NCBI GenBank assembly: GCA_003987775.1
Contig: RXJD01000037.1
Span: 1-64,000, forward strand
Length of the DNA: 64,000 nucleotides
From: Mycobacterium sp.
GTDB taxonomy: Bacteria; Actinomycetota; Actinomycetes; Mycobacteriales; Mycobacteriaceae
Reading direction: 5' to 3'
Of the stretch, positions 38,990-48,646 are shown piece by piece. The position numbers and the translations under genes were made by a program. The notes under the pieces were generated by a model. It did no database searches, was not told the origin of the DNA, and saw only the letters and a list, made by a program, of their open reading frames with translations. Every line of letters starts with the position of its first letter. Positions within the stretch are counted from its first letter, which is position 1.

Positions 38990-39097
38990 TGGACGGCTGG
39001 TAGGCGACGGACCCGACGGTGAGTAGGCGCCGGTTAGGCAACGGACTCGACGACCGCGGCGGCCAAAACGACGTTGCTGCTGTGCAAGCATGAGTAA

Positions 39098-40435
39098 ATG
39101 CCTCGGGAACCGGCCAGTGCGGTCGCGCGGTGGTCGATCGTCGCCGTCTCGCTGGTCGCCACGACGAGTTCCTTCCTCTTCATCAACGGCATCGCCTTCC
39201 TCATCCCCCGCCTGGAAGCGGCACGCGGAACGCCTCTCGCCCAGGCGGGTCTGCTGGCGTCGATGCCGAGCTGGGGCATGGTCGTCACTCTGGTCGCCTG
39301 GGGCTACGCATTGGACCGCGTCGGCGAACGCATCGTGTTGACCGTCGGCTCGGCTCTAACGGCAGCCGCGGCCTATGCCGCCGCCTCCGTTCACTCGCTG
39401 CTACTGATGGGCGTCTTCCTCTTCCTCGGCGGCATGGCAGCCGCCAGCGCCAACACCGCGGGCGGCCGGCTGGTGTCCGGGTGGTTTCCGCCGCAGCAGC
39501 GGGGACTGGCGATGGGTTTCCGCCAGACCGCCCAACCACTCGGAATCGCGTTGGGCGCCTTAGTGATTCCCGAGCTCGCCGAGAACAGCGCGCGCGCGGC
39601 GCTGATGTTCCCAGCGGTGATGTGCGGGATAGCAACGCTCGTCTGCCTCGTCGGCGTCGTCGACCCGCCACGCAAATCCCGGCGGACGGCCTCGCACCAG
39701 GAACTGGCCAGCCCCTACCGCGGTTCGAACGTGTTGTGGCGAATCCACGCGGCGTCGGCTCTGTTGATGATGCCCCAGACGGTGACGGTCACCTTCATGC
39801 TCGTCTGGCTGATCAACGAGCATCACTGGTCGGTGGCGGCGGCCGGCGGCTTGGTGACCATCTCGCAGCTGATCGGGGCGGGCGGCCGAATCCTGGTCGG
39901 CCGCTGGTCGGATCGCGTCGGCTCGCGGATGCGTCCGGTCCGCATCATCGCCCTCGCGGCCGCCCTGGCCCTGGTCCTGCTGTCGCTGAGCGACCGGGTC
40001 GGTTCGCGCTTCGACGTGATGTTGATGATCACCGTCTCGGTGCTGGCGGTGCTCGACAACGGACTGGAGGCCACCGCCATCACCGAATTCGCCGGTCCCT
40101 ATTGGAGTGGACGTGCGCTGGGCACCCAGAACACCACGCAGCGACTGATGGCCGCCGCCGGGCCACCTATGTTCGGCGCGTTGATCACCGCCGCCGCCTA
40201 TCCGCTGGCGTGGGCGTTGTGCGCGTTGTTCCCGTTAGCCGCGGCGCCACTGGTGCCGACCCGGGTGTTGCCGCCCGGGCTCGAAACTAGAGCCCGGCTG
40301 CAATCCGTTCGCCGACAACGCTGGTGGCAGGCCGTTCGTCCCCGCGAGTCGCCAGGTAGGCCGCGACCGCACGATCCACCCGCGCAGCCGCCTCGTCCTC
40401 GCCAAGATGGGCCAGCAGCAGCGCCACCGACATGA
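39098..40435 (+). CDS. Major facilitator superfamily transporter
   Basis: A 445-residue MFS protein with about 12 hydrophobic segments. The loop 2-3 motif [10 protein letters not shown] (family motif A) and the symmetric copy [13 protein letters not shown] between helices 8 and 9 are visible. Substrate unknown. Corresponds to Rv2994. The last ~50 residues (rich in Arg/Pro, no helix) are encoded on the strand opposite to leuB codons: the stop at 40435 lies 149 bases inside leuB. Confidence 0.88.
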   Translation: MPREPASAVARWSIVAVSLVATTSSFLFINGIAFLIPRLEAARGTPLAQAGLLASMPSWGMVVTLVAWGYALDRVGERIVLTVGSALTAAAAYAAASVHSLLLMGVFLFLGGMAAASANTAGGRLVSGWFPPQQRGLAMGFRQTAQPLGIALGALVIPELAENSARAALMFPAVMCGIATLVCLVGVVDPPRKSRRTASHQELASPYRGSNVLWRIHAASALLMMPQTVTVTFMLVWLINEHHWSVAAAGGLVTISQLIGAGGRILVGRWSDRVGSRMRPVRIIALAAALALVLLSLSDRVGSRFDVMLMITVSVLAVLDNGLEATAITEFAGPYWSGRALGTQNTTQRLMAAAGPPMFGALITAAAYPLAWALCALFPLAAAPLVPTRVLPPGLETRARLQSVRRQRWWQAVRPRESPGRPRPHDPPAQPPRPRQDGPAAAPPT

Positions 40436-41300
40436 TCGCTGCGGTCGGATCGGCGATGCCCTGCCCGGCGATGTCCGGAGCGCTGCCGTGCACCGGCTCG
40501 AACATCGACGGATTGGTCCGGGTCGCGTCGATGTTGCCGCTGGCGGCCAGGCCGATACCCCCACACACGGCCGCGGCCAGGTCGGTGATGATGTCGCCGA
40601 ACAGGTTGTCGGTGACGATCACGTCGAACCGCCCGGGGTCGGTGGCCAGGAAGATCGTCGCCGCGTCGACGTGCTGGTAGGCGACCTCGACGTCGGGATA
40701 CTGCTCGCCGATCTCCTGCACGGTCCGCAGCCAGAGTCCCCCGGCGAAGGTCAGCACGTTGGTCTTGTGCACCAGCGTCAAGTGCTTGCGCCGTCTCATC
40801 GCGCGCTCGAACGCGTCGGTCACCACCCGGCGCACCCCGAACGCGGTGTTGACGCTGACCTCGGTGGCCACCTCGTGAGGGGTGCCGACGCGGATTGCAC
40901 CGCCGTTGCCGGTGTAGGGCCCCTCGGTGCCCTCGCGCACCACGACGAAGTCGATGTCGGGGTTTCCGGCCAGCGGGCTCGTCACACCCGGGTATAGCCG
41001 GGCCGGACGCAGATTGACGTGATGGTCGAGCTCGAAGCGCATGCGCAGCAACAGTCCTCGCTCCAGCACGCCGCTGGGGACCGACGGGTCACCGATCGCG
41101 CCGAGCAGGATGGCGTCATGCTGGCGCAGTTCGGGCACTACCGATTCCGGCAACACTTCACCGGTGGCGTGGAAGCGGCGGGCACCCAGGTCGTACTCGG
41201 TCTTCTCGACCCCGGGCAAGACGACGTCGAGGACTTTGATGGCCTCGGCGATGACCTCCGGACCGATCCCGTCGCCGGCGATGACGGCGAGCTTCGTCAC
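40287..41300 (-). CDS. leuB: 3-isopropylmalate dehydrogenase
   Basis: NAD-dependent oxidative decarboxylase giving 2-ketoisocaproate, the last carbon-skeleton step of leucine synthesis. The 337-residue actinobacterial-type enzyme has [12 protein letters not shown], the substrate arginines in [23 protein letters not shown], metal ligand Asp in [17 protein letters not shown] and the adenosine-binding [15 protein letters not shown]. The GTG start overlaps the serA stop (GTGA). Confidence 0.96.
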   Translation of the reverse strand: MTKLAVIAGDGIGPEVIAEAIKVLDVVLPGVEKTEYDLGARRFHATGEVLPESVVPELRQHDAILLGAIGDPSVPSGVLERGLLLRMRFELDHHVNLRPARLYPGVTSPLAGNPDIDFVVVREGTEGPYTGNGGAIRVGTPHEVATEVSVNTAFGVRRVVTDAFERAMRRRKHLTLVHKTNVLTFAGGLWLRTVQEIGEQYPDVEVAYQHVDAATIFLATDPGRFDVIVTDNLFGDIITDLAAAVCGGIGLAASGNIDATRTNPSMFEPVHGSAPDIAGQGIADPTAAIMSVALLLAHLGEDEAAARVDRAVAAYLATRGDERPATSVVGERIAAGL

Positions 41301-42883
41301 GAGAAATCAACCACTTCGAGCTTGTTCGCGCCCACCGACTCGGTGATGGCCGAGCGCACGTCGGCCGGCACGTCCTGGTCCAGCCTTAGAACAACGGTGG
41401 CGCTCGGGCCCTCGGTGTCCTCGGACAACTGCGCGGCCTGGATGTTCACCCCGGCCGCCCCGAGCAGCGTCCCGATCTTGCCCAGCGCGCCGGGCTGGTC
41501 GGCGTAGTTGATCACCAGGTTGATGCCCTCGGCGCGCAGGTCGTAGCTGCGGCCATTGATCTGCACGATCTTCTCCACCAGCTGCGGCCCGGTCAGCGTT
41601 CCCGCGACGTTGACGACCGAGCCGTCCGAGCCGACGGCCCGAACGTCCACCACGCTGCGGTGGTTGGGGCTTTCGGTGGCCTTGCTGATCTCGGCCGTGA
41701 CGCCGCGTTCGGCGGCCAGCGCGGGGGCGTTGACGAAGGTGACGGCGTCTTCGATGACGGCGGAGAACAGGCCGCGCAGCGCCGACAGCTTCAGCACCTC
41801 GACATCCTCGGCGGCCAACTCACCGCGCACCTGCACCGAAAGGGATGCGGGCAGCTCGTCGGACAGCGCGGCCGCCAGCACGCCGAGCTTGCGCACCAGG
41901 TCGAGCCACGGCGCCACCTCTTCGTTGACCACGCCGCCACCGATGTTGACGGCGTCCGGGACGAATTCGCCGGCCAGCGCCAGTCGCACGCTCTCGGCGA
42001 CGTCGGTGCCGGCCCGGTCCTGCGCCTCGGCCGTCGAGGCGCCCAGGTGCGGCGTGACGACCACCTGCGGCAGCTCGAACAACGGGCTGTCGGTGCAGGG
42101 CTCGGTGGCGAACACGTCGAGACCCGCCCCGCGGACGTGGCCGCTGGTGATGGCTTCGGCCAGGGCAGCCTCGTCGATCAGTCCGCCGCGGGCGGCATTG
42201 ACGATGATGACGCCGGGCTTGGTCTTGGCCAGCGCCTCCTTGCCGATCAGACCGGCGGTCTCCGGGGTTTTGGGCAGGTGCACCGAGATGAAGTCGGCGC
42301 GTTCCAGCAGCTCGTCGAGCGGCAGCAGTTCGATGCCCAGCTGGGCGGCGCGGGCGTGCGACACGTACGGGTCGTAGGCGACCAGATGAGCTCCGAAGGC
42401 GGCGATCCGCTGGGCGACCAGCTGGCCGATGCGGCCCAGACCCACCACACCGACGGTCTTGCCGAAGATCTCGGTGCCGGAGAATTTCGACCGCTTCCAG
42501 GTGTGCTCGCGCAACGTGGCGTCGGCGGCCGGGATCTGGCGGGATGCGGCCAGCAGCAGGGCGATCGCGTGCTCAGCGGCGCTGTGGATGTTGGACGTGG
42601 GCGCGTTGACTACCAGCACGCCGCGCGCGGTGGCGGCGTCGACGTCGACGTTGTCCAGGCCGACGCCGGCACGAGCGACGATCTTCAGTTTGGGGGCGGC
42701 GGCGAGTACCTCGGCGTCGACGGTGGTGGCCGACCGCACCAGCAGAGCGTCCGCCTCGGGCACCGCGGCCAGCAGCTTCTCGCGGTCGGGCCCATCTACC
42801 CAGCGCACCTCGACCTGGTCTCCCAGGGCAGCGACGGTTGATTGAGCGAGTTTGTCGGCGATCAAAACAACAGGCAAGTTCAC
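41297..42883 (-). CDS. serA: D-3-phosphoglycerate dehydrogenase (long ASB-ACT form)
   Basis: First enzyme of serine synthesis. The 528-residue length includes the catalytic and Rossmann domains ([36 protein letters not shown] with catalytic His), an intervening allosteric-substrate-binding domain and a C-terminal ACT domain ([27 protein letters not shown]) for serine feedback. ATG-type start at 42883, next to 56-bp repeats. Translationally coupled with leuB. Confidence 0.96.
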   Translation of the reverse strand: MNLPVVLIADKLAQSTVAALGDQVEVRWVDGPDREKLLAAVPEADALLVRSATTVDAEVLAAAPKLKIVARAGVGLDNVDVDAATARGVLVVNAPTSNIHSAAEHAIALLLAASRQIPAADATLREHTWKRSKFSGTEIFGKTVGVVGLGRIGQLVAQRIAAFGAHLVAYDPYVSHARAAQLGIELLPLDELLERADFISVHLPKTPETAGLIGKEALAKTKPGVIIVNAARGGLIDEAALAEAITSGHVRGAGLDVFATEPCTDSPLFELPQVVVTPHLGASTAEAQDRAGTDVAESVRLALAGEFVPDAVNIGGGVVNEEVAPWLDLVRKLGVLAAALSDELPASLSVQVRGELAAEDVEVLKLSALRGLFSAVIEDAVTFVNAPALAAERGVTAEISKATESPNHRSVVDVRAVGSDGSVVNVAGTLTGPQLVEKIVQINGRSYDLRAEGINLVINYADQPGALGKIGTLLGAAGVNIQAAQLSEDTEGPSATVVLRLDQDVPADVRSAITESVGANKLEVVDFS

Positions 42884-42898
42884 GCGGACAGCGTAGTC

Positions 42899-43001
42899 GG
42901 GGATCGCGAGCCCGGCGGAGTCGGGCGCTGCGGGTCCCCGCCATCAGGGCCCGCGGGGATCGCGAGCCCGACGGAGTCGGGCGCTGCGGGTCCCCGCCAT
43001 C
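42899..43001. repeat. 56-bp tandem hairpin repeat, locus B (about 1.8 copies)
   Basis: Two units start at 42899 and 42955 (period 56). The stem is GCCCGGC-GGA-GTCGGGC in the first and GCCCGAC-GGA-GTCGGGC in the second. The second carries a compensating change that restores full pairing. Located in the divergent gap between serA and the glycosyltransferase gene. Confidence 0.88.
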
Positions 43002-43063
43002 AGAACCAGCGGTGCGACGATGCGGGCCGTCCGGGCCCGCTGAGGAGCGCCCGCGCCGCTGAG

Positions 43064-43069
43064 TACTAT
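43064..43069 (+). promoter_or_regulatory. TACTAT -10 element for a leaderless transcript
   Basis: TACTAT ends six bases before the GTG at 43076, the spacing expected when transcription starts at the first base of the start codon. No Shine-Dalgarno lies close to the GTG. Same layout as at the IclR gene. Confidence 0.5.
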
Positions 43070-43075
43070 CCGGCC

Positions 43076-44857
43076 GTGTCCTCCCTCGTACGCCCGGCGA
43101 TCTGCGTCAACATGATCGTCCGCAACGAGGCGGCGATCATCAAGGAAACCCTGGAAGACATCGCGCGGTACATCAGTGCATGGGTGATCGTGGACACCGG
43201 CTCCGACGACGGGACCCAGTCCGTCATCCGCGATCACATGGCCCGCCTTGGCATTCCCGGGGAGCTCCATGAGCGCCCGTGGCGCGATTTCGGGCACAAC
43301 CGGTCCGAGGCGTTGACCCTTGCCCAGGGCCACGGCGACTACATCTGGGTCCTCGACGCCGACGACAAGGTGATGGGCGACCTCGATTTCGGCCAGTTGG
43401 GCAAAGATCTCTACCAGCTCCGCTATCGCCAAACCTCGAATGTCTTCTGGCGGCCCAACCTCTTCCGCGACGGGTTGCCGGTCCGCTACGCAGGCGTGGT
43501 CCATGAAGACGTCATCGTCGACTCCGATTTCAGTCACGACCGACTCGACGGTGACTACTACATCGATTCTCGCCGCCTCGGAGCACGCAACCGCAATCCG
43601 CAGCAGAAATACGAGAGCGACCGCGACTTGCTGCTGGCCGAGATCGAACGCAATCCTGATGATGCGCGGTCGGTGTTCTATCTGGCGCAAAGTTATTTTG
43701 ACTTAGGCGATTTCGACAACGCGCGCAAGTGGTATCAGCGCCGGGTCGACATGGGAGGGTGGGTCGAGGAGACCTACCAATCGATGTACCGAGTCGCGGA
43801 GTCGATGTGGTCGATGGGTGCGCCCTGGCCGGACGTAGAGAGCGCCTACCTGAGGGCCTGGGAATTCCGGCCGACCCGCGCGGAACCGTTGTACGCCATC
43901 GCTTATCGCTACCGTCTCGACGAGCGCTACCGGCTCGGCTATCTGTTCGCCAAGCACGCCGCCGAGATCCCGTTTCCCACTGAGGACACATTTCTTGTCG
44001 GTGCGGATACCTACACCTGGGGTGCGCTGGACGAGGCTGCCGTCTGCGCATCGTGGATCGGCGAGCACGCCGAGGCGGTCGCGCTCTGGCGGCGAGCCCT
44101 GGCCCGGCCCGGCCTTCCCGCAGAGGATCGGCAACGGATCTCCGCCAACTGCGACAACAGCGCACCGAGGACTTTCGAAGCCGCCGCGTCGTACCCCGGT
44201 GAGCTGGCGCTGCACCTGGCAGGCCACCGTCGCGACGCCGAGGTGGTGCTCAGCCTGATCGCGGGGCCGGATCGCGACCGCACCGAGGCGACGCTGAACT
44301 CATTTCTGAACTGCTGCAACGACTTATGGCGGATCGGCCGCTATCTGGTGGTCGATGCGAGCCTGCCTGCGGCCGATCGAGCGGAATTGCTCGAACGGTA
44401 TCTGTTTCTGGAGTTCTGTCCGATCACCGCCGGAGAGTCTGCGGGAGCCCTTTTGTCTCAGATCCGCGACCAGATCTACGGACGGTTCTGGCTGCACCTG
44501 GGGCATGGCGGGCAGTTCTATGCCCAGGAGCGCTTGATCACCCGCCTGACGAGCGTGTTCGAGGCCGAGGAGAACGTTTACCAGGTGGCGGTCAACTTCG
44601 CCGACGCGGACGGGCTGATCGGTACGAGCGCGACCGATGACGTGGTGTCGCGCGCGCCCGGCGCTGGACGCTATGTAGTTAGCGGGCAAGTGGCGCACGG
44701 TCCGGCAATGTTCGACACCGCCCGACTCGATCGCATCGGGGGTGTCCGTGCCGACGCCCCCGATCCGCTCGCCGAACTGGGCCGACGGGCCGCCGCGGCC
44801 GGGTTCGCGACCGCCACCCTCGACGAGGTGTTGTGCGTCATGTCCGGCCTGAACTAG
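43076..44857 (+). CDS. GT2 family glycosyltransferase with C-terminal helical repeat region
   Basis: A 593-residue protein. The first ~230 residues are a GT-A glycosyltransferase family 2 domain: ICVNMIVRNEAAIIKETL, VIVDTGSDDGT (nucleotide-binding) and WVLDADDKV (the DxD metal motif). After about 200 comes a helical, TPR-like part (DARSVFYLAQSYFDLGDFDNARKWYQRRV) and a further region of unknown fold. Members of this layout add sugars to proteins or lipids; the acceptor is unknown. No signal peptide. The GTG at 43076 is preferred; the longer frame reads through repeat DNA. Confidence 0.85.
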   Translation: MSSLVRPAICVNMIVRNEAAIIKETLEDIARYISAWVIVDTGSDDGTQSVIRDHMARLGIPGELHERPWRDFGHNRSEALTLAQGHGDYIWVLDADDKVMGDLDFGQLGKDLYQLRYRQTSNVFWRPNLFRDGLPVRYAGVVHEDVIVDSDFSHDRLDGDYYIDSRRLGARNRNPQQKYESDRDLLLAEIERNPDDARSVFYLAQSYFDLGDFDNARKWYQRRVDMGGWVEETYQSMYRVAESMWSMGAPWPDVESAYLRAWEFRPTRAEPLYAIAYRYRLDERYRLGYLFAKHAAEIPFPTEDTFLVGADTYTWGALDEAAVCASWIGEHAEAVALWRRALARPGLPAEDRQRISANCDNSAPRTFEAAASYPGELALHLAGHRRDAEVVLSLIAGPDRDRTEATLNSFLNCCNDLWRIGRYLVVDASLPAADRAELLERYLFLEFCPITAGESAGALLSQIRDQIYGRFWLHLGHGGQFYAQERLITRLTSVFEAEENVYQVAVNFADADGLIGTSATDDVVSRAPGAGRYVVSGQVAHGPAMFDTARLDRIGGVRADAPDPLAELGRRAAAAGFATATLDEVLCVMSGLN

Positions 44858-44900
44858 GTGCGGAATTCCCTTCGACGACGTCGTCGGCTGTAATTCACAG

Positions 44901-46331
44901 ATGGACGTCACCGTCGTCGGCAGCGGACCCAACGGGCTCGCCGCGGCCGTCATCTGTGCCCGCGCGGGATTGAAAGTGCAGGTCCTCGAGGCCCAGCCGA
45001 CCTTCGGCGGGGGCGCACGCAGCGCGGCCGATCTCGAATTTCCCGGAGTTCTGCACGACATCTGCTCGGCGGTGCACCCGCTGGCACTGGCGTCGCCGTT
45101 CTTCGCCGAGTTCAATCTCACCGCACGCGGGGTCCAGCTGGCCGTGCCCGAGATCTCATACGCCAACCCGTTGCCGGGACGGCCGGCGGCCGTCGCGTAC
45201 CGGGATTTAGAGCGAACCTGCGCCGAACTGGACGCCGGTGAGCCATGGCGGCGGTTTCTCGGGCCGCTCGTGTCCCACGCGGACGCGGTCGTGGCCTTCC
45301 TGCTCGGCGACAAACGATCGTTGCCCAAAGATTTGCCGACGGTTGTCCGCCTCGGGTTGCGGATGCTGACGCAGGGCACCCCGGCGTGGGGCGCACTGGC
45401 CGGCGAGGATGCCCGCGCCTTGTTCACCGGCGTTGCAGCGCATGCGATTACACCGCTGCCGTCGCTGGCCTCGGCAGGCGCGGGACTGATGCTCGCGACG
45501 CTCGCTCACGCGGTGGGCTGGCCGATCCCGTTGGGCGGCACTCAGGTGATCTCCGACGCGCTGATCGCCGACCTGCGCGCGCACGGAGGCGAGATCGCGG
45601 CCGGCGTTGAGGTCACCGAGGCGCTCGACGGAGTCGCGGTTTACGACACCGCGCCGACCACCCTGCTGGACGTTTACCGTCACTCGATTCCAGAACGGTA
45701 CGCTAATGCGTTGCGCCGCTATCGATTTGGATCCGGAGCGGCCAAGGTGGATTTCGTGCTGAGCGAGGACATCCCGTGGTCGGATCCGCGGCTCAACCAA
45801 GCGCCAACCCTCCATCTCGGCGGCACGCGCGAGCAGATGGTGCAGGCCGAGGCGGACATCGCGGCCGGACATCACGCCGCCGCACCAATGATCCTCGGCG
45901 CGCTGCCACACATCACCGACCCCAGTCGGATAGACGACCAAGGGCGACGGCCGTTCTGGACCTACGCGCATGTGCCCGCCGGATCTACCGAGGACGCAAC
46001 CGAAGCGGTAACCCGAGTAGTGGAAGGATTCGCGCCGGGCTTCCGCGACATCGTGGTGGCGGCCCGCAGCGTGCCGGCCGCACGCATGAGCGATCACAAT
46101 GCAAATTACGTCGGCGGCGACATCAGCGTGGGCGGCAACTCGGCTTTGCGTGCACTCGCCGGCCCCACTCCGCGGGTAAACCCTTGGAGCACACCGATTC
46201 CCAAGGTGTATCTGTGTTCGGCGGCCACCCCGCCGGGTGCGGGCGTGCATGGGATGGCCGGCTACTACGCGGCGCGGACGCTGTTGCGGCGTGAGTTTGG
46301 GATCCGGGACGTGCCGAGCCTGGCTCCGTGA
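44901..46331 (+). CDS. FAD-dependent NAD(P)/FAD oxidoreductase (phytoene desaturase-like)
   Basis: A 476-residue flavoprotein with the dinucleotide-binding GSGPNGLAAAVICARAG (8-24) followed by VLEAQPTFGGGARS, as in phytoene desaturases and amine oxidases. A C-terminal FAD loop (YLCSAATPPGAGVHGMAGYYAAR) closes the domain. Substrate unknown. Corresponds to Rv2997. Lies 43 bases after the glycosyltransferase gene. Confidence 0.9.
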   Translation: MDVTVVGSGPNGLAAAVICARAGLKVQVLEAQPTFGGGARSAADLEFPGVLHDICSAVHPLALASPFFAEFNLTARGVQLAVPEISYANPLPGRPAAVAYRDLERTCAELDAGEPWRRFLGPLVSHADAVVAFLLGDKRSLPKDLPTVVRLGLRMLTQGTPAWGALAGEDARALFTGVAAHAITPLPSLASAGAGLMLATLAHAVGWPIPLGGTQVISDALIADLRAHGGEIAAGVEVTEALDGVAVYDTAPTTLLDVYRHSIPERYANALRRYRFGSGAAKVDFVLSEDIPWSDPRLNQAPTLHLGGTREQMVQAEADIAAGHHAAAPMILGALPHITDPSRIDDQGRRPFWTYAHVPAGSTEDATEAVTRVVEGFAPGFRDIVVAARSVPAARMSDHNANYVGGDISVGGNSALRALAGPTPRVNPWSTPIPKVYLCSAATPPGAGVHGMAGYYAARTLLRREFGIRDVPSLAP

Positions 46332-46527
46332 TTCGCACAGACCGGATGGCACCGAAGTGTTGCATGCACCGCATCCAAGATGTGACTCGAGCGGACGCTT
46401 GCCCCGGTCATAAATGGTCGACGCCGCGGGGCGCCCATCGTTGTGCGCGCGCTCCTTTTGAATCGAGCGGTTCAGCCGATCCCACTGGTGAAGTGCGAGC
46501 GTCGAAGAGGGTGGCTAAGCTGCCGCC

Positions 46528-46827
46528 GTGCAGCCGCATTTCCGCGTCGATCCCGGTGCTCTGCGGACTCTGACCACCCGATGGGGCGCGTTGGTGGACG
46601 ACCTTAACGCGACGACGGCGCCGGCGAGGCTGGGTTTCTCGTGTCAGGCCAGCGCTGCAGCAGTCAGCGGCGCCTACGGCGATGTCACAGCTTTTTCAGC
46701 GGCGCTGGCCGCTCGTGTGAACCTGCGGGCCAGTTACATCGCCGAGGCTGAGACTGGCTACCTCGCCAACGAGGCCGCTTCAGCGAACATGCTGGCCGCT
46801 GTGGCGCCGTCGGCGATCCGCGTCTAG
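46528..46827 (+). CDS. EspC-like type VII secretion target (small partner)
   Basis: A 99-residue all-helical protein of the EspC/DUF2580 type. It has an N-terminal FRVDPGALRTLTTRWGALVDDL helix, a turn, a second helix, and the T7SS export signal YxxxE as YLANE at residues 78-82. The GTG at 46528 starts the gene, and the stop is two bases before the next start, so the two products are likely made together and may form a heterodimer. No ESX core genes are in the window; export would depend on an ESX system elsewhere. This and the next three genes are absent from the M. tuberculosis order as I recall it. Confidence 0.72.
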   Translation: MQPHFRVDPGALRTLTTRWGALVDDLNATTAPARLGFSCQASAAAVSGAYGDVTAFSAALAARVNLRASYIAEAETGYLANEAASANMLAAVAPSAIRV

Positions 46828-46829
46828 CA

Positions 46830-48008
46830 ATGGCGACGGTCACCGCGTTTCCCGCCCTTGCGCAGCTAACGGCCTGGCCCACCGAACATCTGACCGAGGC
46901 CGCCGACCACTGGGAGGCTGTCGCCCGGCGCTACTACGGGGTCGCCAACCAGGTCTGGCGAGACGCGCTAGCAGTGAATTGGCAAGGCGCAGCAGCCGAT
47001 TTGCTGCGCACCGAGACGCATTCCGACATGCTCACAACCAGCGCAGCGGCCGATCAGTTGCATGAGGCGGCCAAGGTGGCCCGCAGTGGAGCCTCAGACT
47101 TGTATGCGTCGCGCTCGCGGGTGCGTTACGCGGTCGAGGATGCCCGCACCGCCGGATTCGATGTCGGCGAAGACCTGTCGGTCACCGACCGCTCCAGGAG
47201 CGGGTCGACCGCGCAGCGCCTTGCCCGCCAAGCCCAAGCGCAAGCCTTCGCCGGCGAAATCCGCCAGCGTGCCGCTCAACTGGTCAGACTCGATCAGCAC
47301 GTGGCCGGCAACGTCACCACTTCCGTAGCTGGCATCCGCCACCCGTTCCCACAGATGCCAGTCCGCGCTGCACTGCCAAAGCAAAACCACGTCCAGGCCA
47401 TCGACCACCATTGGAAACAAGACCCAACACCGGCGCCAAAGCCGGAACCTGCCAACGGTCCGAGCGCCGACGCTATCAGCACGGTGCTGGACAAGCTTCC
47501 TGCAGGCGACCAACCGTTCATCAGGGAAGTCCGGTCGCCAGAAGACCTTCAGAACCTCTGGAAGTGGGCCCAACAAAACGGGGAAGAAATCCCGAACGGC
47601 TATGGCGATCCCAACAAGGGGATTCGATACCGTCTACCCGACGGAACGGTGATCGGACAACGCTGGTCCGCCGAGTCCACTGGAAGGCCCGTACTTGACA
47701 TCGACATACTCGGTGAGCGCGGGTACACGAAGATCCATATCAATCCGCGCGGTGGTGTCCCTGACATTCCGGCGCCTGTCAGTCCGGCGCCACCCGCGAC
47801 GCCACCGCCCCGCGCGCCGGTCGAACCCCCACCCGCTACGCGTCCACCCGCCGCGCCGGCGCCCCGCCGCGCACCGCCAATGATCGGTATCGGCCCGGTA
47901 CCGCCAGAATCCGTCCCGCGCCCTGTTCACCCACCCCACAGCCACCACGGCCCCCCGGTGCTGGGCAAAGACGAGCTACCCGACTTAGACGAATTCACCC
48001 CGGGATGA
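46830..48008 (+). CDS. WXG/LXG-type T7SS substrate with putative polymorphic toxin domain
   Basis: A 392-residue protein. Residues 1-110 form a helical T7SS targeting module with WQG at 51-53 (the WXG turn) and YAVED at 100-104 (YxxxD export motif). Residues 110-210 are a linker with Lys/Pro-rich stretches. Residues about 212-308 form a compact domain containing SPEDLQNLWKWAQQNG and a beta-rich IRYRLPDGTVIGQRWS...RPVLDID...YTKIHIN segment. It resembles the C-terminal domains of secreted polymorphic toxins, possibly RNase-like; candidate active residues are Arg266, Arg278, Arg286, Lys301 and His303. Residues 310-375 are Pro-rich with HPPHSHHGPP, ending in an acidic tail. Toxin assignment is an inference. 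Confidence 0.65.
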   Translation: MATVTAFPALAQLTAWPTEHLTEAADHWEAVARRYYGVANQVWRDALAVNWQGAAADLLRTETHSDMLTTSAAADQLHEAAKVARSGASDLYASRSRVRYAVEDARTAGFDVGEDLSVTDRSRSGSTAQRLARQAQAQAFAGEIRQRAAQLVRLDQHVAGNVTTSVAGIRHPFPQMPVRAALPKQNHVQAIDHHWKQDPTPAPKPEPANGPSADAISTVLDKLPAGDQPFIREVRSPEDLQNLWKWAQQNGEEIPNGYGDPNKGIRYRLPDGTVIGQRWSAESTGRPVLDIDILGERGYTKIHINPRGGVPDIPAPVSPAPPATPPPRAPVEPPPATRPPAAPAPRRAPPMIGIGPVPPESVPRPVHPPHSHHGPPVLGKDELPDLDEFTPG

Positions 48009-48078
48009 AGCCCCCGATGTCGACTGCGCCACGTCGCAGAAGAAGGTACGACCTATTAGCACTGCGGAAGCGACCAAG

Positions 48079-48498
48079 ATGAATCAACCTGACGACGGCT
48101 GCGGCGAACAAGGCTCGACCGGGCACAGCGCCGAAGGTTCGTTACGCCGCCAATTGCTGTCCGACGCGCAAGGCAACTGCCTGCCAATGGCGCACATTGC
48201 AGGGGTCATATCACGCGAAAAGCTCGCCGACAGCCTCGCGGCCCAACAGGACCTTGCCCTGCATACGATTCGATCTCTGCTTACCGATGGACTCATGGAG
48301 ATCGGAGACGTTCTCGGCGCTTCCGATGAGCGCATAGTGCCCTGGGATCTCTCGATCGACGCCACCATGGACCGCGTCTACGATCTCTTCGTTCGGCACT
48401 ACGACGAGCGCGCGTTGTGGGACCTTACGATCTGGCTGGGACTGACTCCCGCCGGAGAACGCCAAGCCCACCGGCTCAGAGGTGAAGCAGCCGATTAA
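48079..48498 (+). CDS. Putative immunity protein, copy 1
   Basis: A 139-residue cytosolic (no signal peptide) acidic helical protein, 70 bases after the toxin-like gene. Its central part (LALHTIRSLLTDGLMEIGDV) and end (WDLSIDATMDRVYDLFVRHYDERALWDLTIWLGLTPAGERQAHRL) are strongly similar to the next gene product. Small acidic proteins encoded directly after a secreted toxin, often in tandem copies, are typical immunity proteins. No domain name is recognised. Confidence 0.6.
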   Translation: MNQPDDGCGEQGSTGHSAEGSLRRQLLSDAQGNCLPMAHIAGVISREKLADSLAAQQDLALHTIRSLLTDGLMEIGDVLGASDERIVPWDLSIDATMDRVYDLFVRHYDERALWDLTIWLGLTPAGERQAHRLRGEAAD

Positions 48499-48526
48499 CT
48501 GCCAGGCGGCATGCACGTCAACGGCA
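48426..48526. repeat. 101-bp direct repeat, first copy
   Basis: Matches 48991-49091 with three mismatches by eye. It covers the last ~24 codons of immunity gene 1 plus about 28 bases beyond the stop, including the same start of the intergenic region. Confidence 0.85.
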
Positions 48527-48646
48527 ACGAGCGGGACAAGCCGAGGCTGGCCTATAGAGTCCACCAGCGAGCTTTAACAATGCCGTTGACTTTCCCTGGT
48601 GCCGAAACCGCCGCAGCCCAAACACATTTTCCAGGCACGGAGAATC

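Larger units (their letters stand above)
38754..39097. other. Intergenic region filled with repeats
   Basis: This 344-base divergent gap between the FAH and MFS genes contains 56-bp tandem repeats (38767-38918) and a CTGYRAAT stem-loop repeat (38931-38989). The last 100 bases hold no recognisable feature beyond the MFS start region. Confidence 0.7.

Noticed and set aside
38754-39041. N-terminal extension of the FAH protein (96 extra residues)
   Set aside because: It reads through the 56-bp and CTGYRAAT repeats; the family start is the ATG at 38753.
42842-43075. N-terminal extension of the GT2 protein
   Set aside because: Also reads through 56-bp repeats; the leaderless GTG at 43076 fits better.
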